Source: Burkholderiales bacterium | Lineage (GTDB): Bacteria; Pseudomonadota; Gammaproteobacteria; Burkholderiales; Burkholderiaceae_C | Length of the DNA: 64,000 bases | Assembly (NCBI GenBank): GCA_021414305.1 | Contig: JAIOOS010000024.1 | Span: 1 to 64,000 of the forward strand | Reading direction: 5' to 3' | Shown: piece after piece, positions 62,266-64,000 of the stretch | How positions within the stretch are numbered: position 1 is the stretch's first letter | Layout: the number at the start of each line of letters is the position of its first letter | Made by a program: the position numbers and the translations under genes | The notes under the pieces: generated by a model | Seen by the model: only the letters and a program-made list of their open reading frames with translations | Told to the model about the DNA's origin: nothing | Database searches by the model: none

Positions 62266-62580
62266 ATGAAGATCGGTAATCCCGCGGACAAGCCCGCCGG
62301 CGTCGTGGCCGGTTCGCCGGCCGCCGCCGAGGTCGCCAAGGCCGGCCAGGCGCAGGCTGCCGGCGCTACCGCCGGCGCCGCCGATCCGAGCGCCACCGTC
62401 GCCCTTTCCAGCACCGCGACCAGCCTGCTCTCGGGCGGCGCCGCGAGCGAGTTCGATGCCGAGAAGGTGGCCCGCATGAGCGAAGCCATCGCCAGCGGCA
62501 GCTTCAAGATCAATCCGGAGGCGATCGCCGACAAGCTGATCGCCAACGCCCAGGAGCTGCTGGTCAAGGTGCAAGCCTGA
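62266..62580 (+). CDS. flgM: Anti-sigma-28 factor FlgM
   Basis: A 104-residue FlgM, which holds sigma-28 inactive until it is exported through the completed hook. The N terminus is disordered and Ala-rich. The C-terminal sigma-binding half has VALSSTATSLLSG, FDAEKVARMSEAIASGSFKI and NPEAIADKLIANAQELL. The ATG follows a weak GGAG-type site. Its stop shares one base with the flgN start (TGATG). Confidence 0.92.
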   Translation: MKIGNPADKPAGVVAGSPAAAEVAKAGQAQAAGATAGAADPSATVALSSTATSLLSGGAASEFDAEKVARMSEAIASGSFKINPEAIADKLIANAQELLVKVQA

Positions 62581-62978
62581 TGGCCGGCACCCCGGGCCCC
62601 ACCGCCCCGGCCGATTCGCCCGAGCTCGAAGCCCGCCTCGCGGCGGTCGAGTCGCGTCTGGCGGCTCTCGGCAACGCGCTGCGCGCCCGCGACCCCGTCG
62701 CGATCGACCTGCAGGCCTCCGAGCTGCACCGCGCCCTCGCCGCCGCGGTCAGCCACTTTTCCGACGTCGCCCGGACCGGCAGCGTCCCCGCGGCCCTGCG
62801 CGAACGCCTGGCCCAGGCCAGCAGCCAGGTCGTGGCGCAGCGCGAGTCGCTGGCCCGTGCCACGGCGGCGCTCGACCGTGCCCTCGACGTGCTGCTGCCG
62901 CGCGAAGGCGCAGGCCTCTATTCGATCTATGGTGCCGCCGACCGCGGCATGTACAAGAGCGGCGTGATCCGCGCCTGA
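62580..62978 (+). CDS. flgN: Flagellar export chaperone FlgN
   Basis: A 132-residue all-helical protein (LEARLAAVESRLAALGNALR, ASELHRALAAAVSHF, RATAALDRALDVLL) ending GLYSIYGAADRGMYKSG, a form typical of the FlgN/YvyG-like family. FlgN binds FlgK and FlgL for export. The position immediately after flgM, with a one-base overlap, supports the call although the sequence family is divergent. Confidence 0.82.
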   Translation: MAGTPGPTAPADSPELEARLAAVESRLAALGNALRARDPVAIDLQASELHRALAAAVSHFSDVARTGSVPAALRERLAQASSQVVAQRESLARATAALDRALDVLLPREGAGLYSIYGAADRGMYKSGVIRA

Positions 62979-62990
62979 GCGCCCCGGCGC

Positions 62991-63009
62991 CGCCGGCCCC
63001 GGGCCGGCG
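62991..63009. terminator. Hairpin between convergent genes
   Basis: CGCCGGCC-CCG-GGCCGGCG is a perfect 8-base-pair stem with a 3-base loop, between flgN and the convergent acetyltransferase gene. No T-tract. Confidence 0.45.
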
Positions 63010-63033
63010 CCCGCCGGACGCCACCCGCCCGCT

Positions 63034-63522
63034 TCAGGCGATCCCCTGGCGGGACGACCCGAGCTCCTTGGCCATCCGCACGCTCGCCTCGCGCCCGCCG
63101 TAGTAGCCGGGCAGCAGTTCGCCCTGGCTGTAGCCGAGGCGGCTGTAGAAGTTGCGCGCATCGACGTTCGAATAGCGCGCCTCGAGCGAGATCCGGGCGA
63201 TGCCGGCGACGCGGGCGCTCTGCTCGAGCCACTCGACCAGCGCGCTGCCCACGCCGCGCCGCAGGAAGCCGGGCTGCACCGCGAGCAGCAGCAGATGGGC
63301 CTCGTCCTCGTCGTACTTCATGATGCCGAAGCCGGCCCGGTCGGCGTCGCGCATGGCGACCACGACGTTGCTGTCGGGATGGCGGATCGAGCGCATCACG
63401 CGCTCCTTGGTCCAGCTCCAGCCCAGGCCCTTCTCGATCAGGTCGCGCGACATCACGGCGATCGCGAGGGCATCGCTGCGGGTCGCGAAACGGATCGTGG
63501 TCGGCGTCGGATCGAGTGACAT
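63034..63522 (-). CDS. GNAT-family N-acetyltransferase
   Basis: A 162-residue GNAT acetyltransferase. The acetyl-CoA-binding motif is in LLLLAVQPGFLRRGVGSALVEWL, followed by ISLEARYSNVDARNFYSRLGY and PGYYGGREASVRMAKEL. RimI-type protein acetyltransferases look similar, but the target is unknown. The ATG at 63522 is preferred; a TTG at 63549 would add nine residues. Divergent from the DinB-like gene. Confidence 0.85.
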   Translation of the reverse strand: MSLDPTPTTIRFATRSDALAIAVMSRDLIEKGLGWSWTKERVMRSIRHPDSNVVVAMRDADRAGFGIMKYDEDEAHLLLLAVQPGFLRRGVGSALVEWLEQSARVAGIARISLEARYSNVDARNFYSRLGYSQGELLPGYYGGREASVRMAKELGSSRQGIA

Positions 63523-63575
63523 CGCGGGGCACCGCAACTGTGGATTCAACCAGCAGAGAGCCTACCATCCCGGCC

Positions 63576-64000
63576 ATGCCCCGGCTGATCGCCCATCTGG
63601 ACATGGACGCGTTCTACGCGTCGGTCGAGCTGCTGCGCTATCCCGAGCTGCGCGGCCGCGCGGTGGTGATCGGCGGCGGCCGCGACGCCCAGCCGCGCCT
63701 TCTCGCCGACGGCACGCGCAGCTTTTCCACGCTGCGCCGCTACGTCGGCCGCGGCGTCGTCACCACCAGCACCTACGAAGCGCGAAAGCTCGGCGTGTTC
63801 TCGGCGATGGGGATGATGAAGTCGGCGCTGCTCGCGCCCGACGCGGTGCTGCTGCCGGTCGACTTCGACGAGTACCGCAAGTACTCGCGCGCCTTCAAGG
63901 CCGCGGTGCGGGCGATCGCGCCGATCGTCGAGGACCGCGGCATCGACGAGATCTATGTCGACCTGAGCGAGCTGCCCGGCGTGCACGAGGACCGCGGCCA
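63576..64000 (+). CDS. dinB: Y-family DNA polymerase (DinB-like), 5' part
   Basis: The first 141 codons of a DNA polymerase IV-like gene that continues past the window. HLDMDAFYASVELLRYPELRG at the N terminus and the catalytic carboxylates in GIDEIYVDLSEL are present. The segment between RGRAVVIGGG and TTSTYEARKLGVFSAM is longer than in E. coli DinB by about 15 residues (ADGTRSFSTLRRYVGRG), pointing to a divergent subgroup. The ATG follows MPRLIAHL-type family starts. Confidence 0.88.
   Translation, partial: MPRLIAHLDMDAFYASVELLRYPELRGRAVVIGGGRDAQPRLLADGTRSFSTLRRYVGRGVVTTSTYEARKLGVFSAMGMMKSALLAPDAVLLPVDFDEYRKYSRAFKAAVRAIAPIVEDRGIDEIYVDLSELPGVHEDRG

Overview
The window looks like betaproteobacterial (Burkholderiales-like) DNA. 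Three things point that way: the exbB-exbD-lpxK-Trm112-kdsB-adk gene order, a pyrophosphate-type phosphofructokinase, and a flg flagellar cluster with flgN-flgM-flgA divergent from flgB-F. From about 4.3 kb onward GC is very high (roughly 70 percent by eye), with almost only AAG and GAG codons for Lys and Glu. The first 4.3 kb is visibly less GC-rich, uses many AAA and GAA codons, and carries heptamer repeats seen nowhere else. The switch falls inside the phosphofructokinase gene, so the window may be a recombinant or an assembly chimera of two related bacteria. Both parts are betaproteobacterial in gene content.

Layout. 0-4.3 kb: envelope and lipid A/KDO genes (exbB, exbD, lpxK, Trm112-like, kdsB), then adk and the start of the PPi-phosphofructokinase. 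5.4-11.3 kb: tRNA-Thr(CGT), small unknown genes, an outer-membrane channel-like protein, a double-PAS hybrid histidine kinase, an exported unknown protein and an SDR-fold protein lacking its catalytic Tyr and Lys. 11.3-26.0 kb (minus strand): thirteen genes, most joined by 4-base ATGA-type stop/start overlaps. In transcription order they are a CorC/CNNM protein, a SapC-family protein, a PcaB-like lyase, a PcaC-PcaD fusion, an MBL-fold protein, a lone molybdenum hydroxylase large subunit, an isochorismatase-like hydrolase, a complete CUT2-type ABC importer, an exported methyltransferase-fold protein and a GH19-like lysozyme. This reads as an uptake-plus-catabolism operon for an unidentified cyclic or aromatic-derived compound, and it is the best candidate here for an undescribed system.

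26-34 kb: an ApaH-like phosphatase, a His-rich exported protein with a TonB-dependent receptor, tRNA-Ser(TGA), a membrane protein, a cytochrome P460-like protein, an outer-membrane barrel and small unknowns. 34-40 kb: c-di-GMP and phosphorelay signalling (diguanylate cyclase, REC-PAS-GGDEF-EAL protein, Hpt protein, a histidine kinase). 39.4-62.9 kb: an ANTAR response regulator, a six-PAS HisKA_2 kinase and an HDOD protein lie directly downstream of flgG-flgH-flgI-flgJ-flgK-flgL. A 6-kb block of non-flagellar genes then separates flgG from flgF. After it come flgE, flgD, flgC and flgB, and the divergent flgA, flgM and flgN, with a convincing sigma-28 promoter before flgM. The window ends with a GNAT acetyltransferase and the 5' part of a DinB-like polymerase gene.

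Functionally the second half couples motility (hook and basal body) with several sensory phosphorelays. Convergent gene pairs are repeatedly separated by short, perfect GC-rich hairpins with tiny loops and no T-tract. I saw no CRISPR array, insertion sequence, prophage or rRNA. All family assignments are by reading motifs and general similarity; no database search was run.
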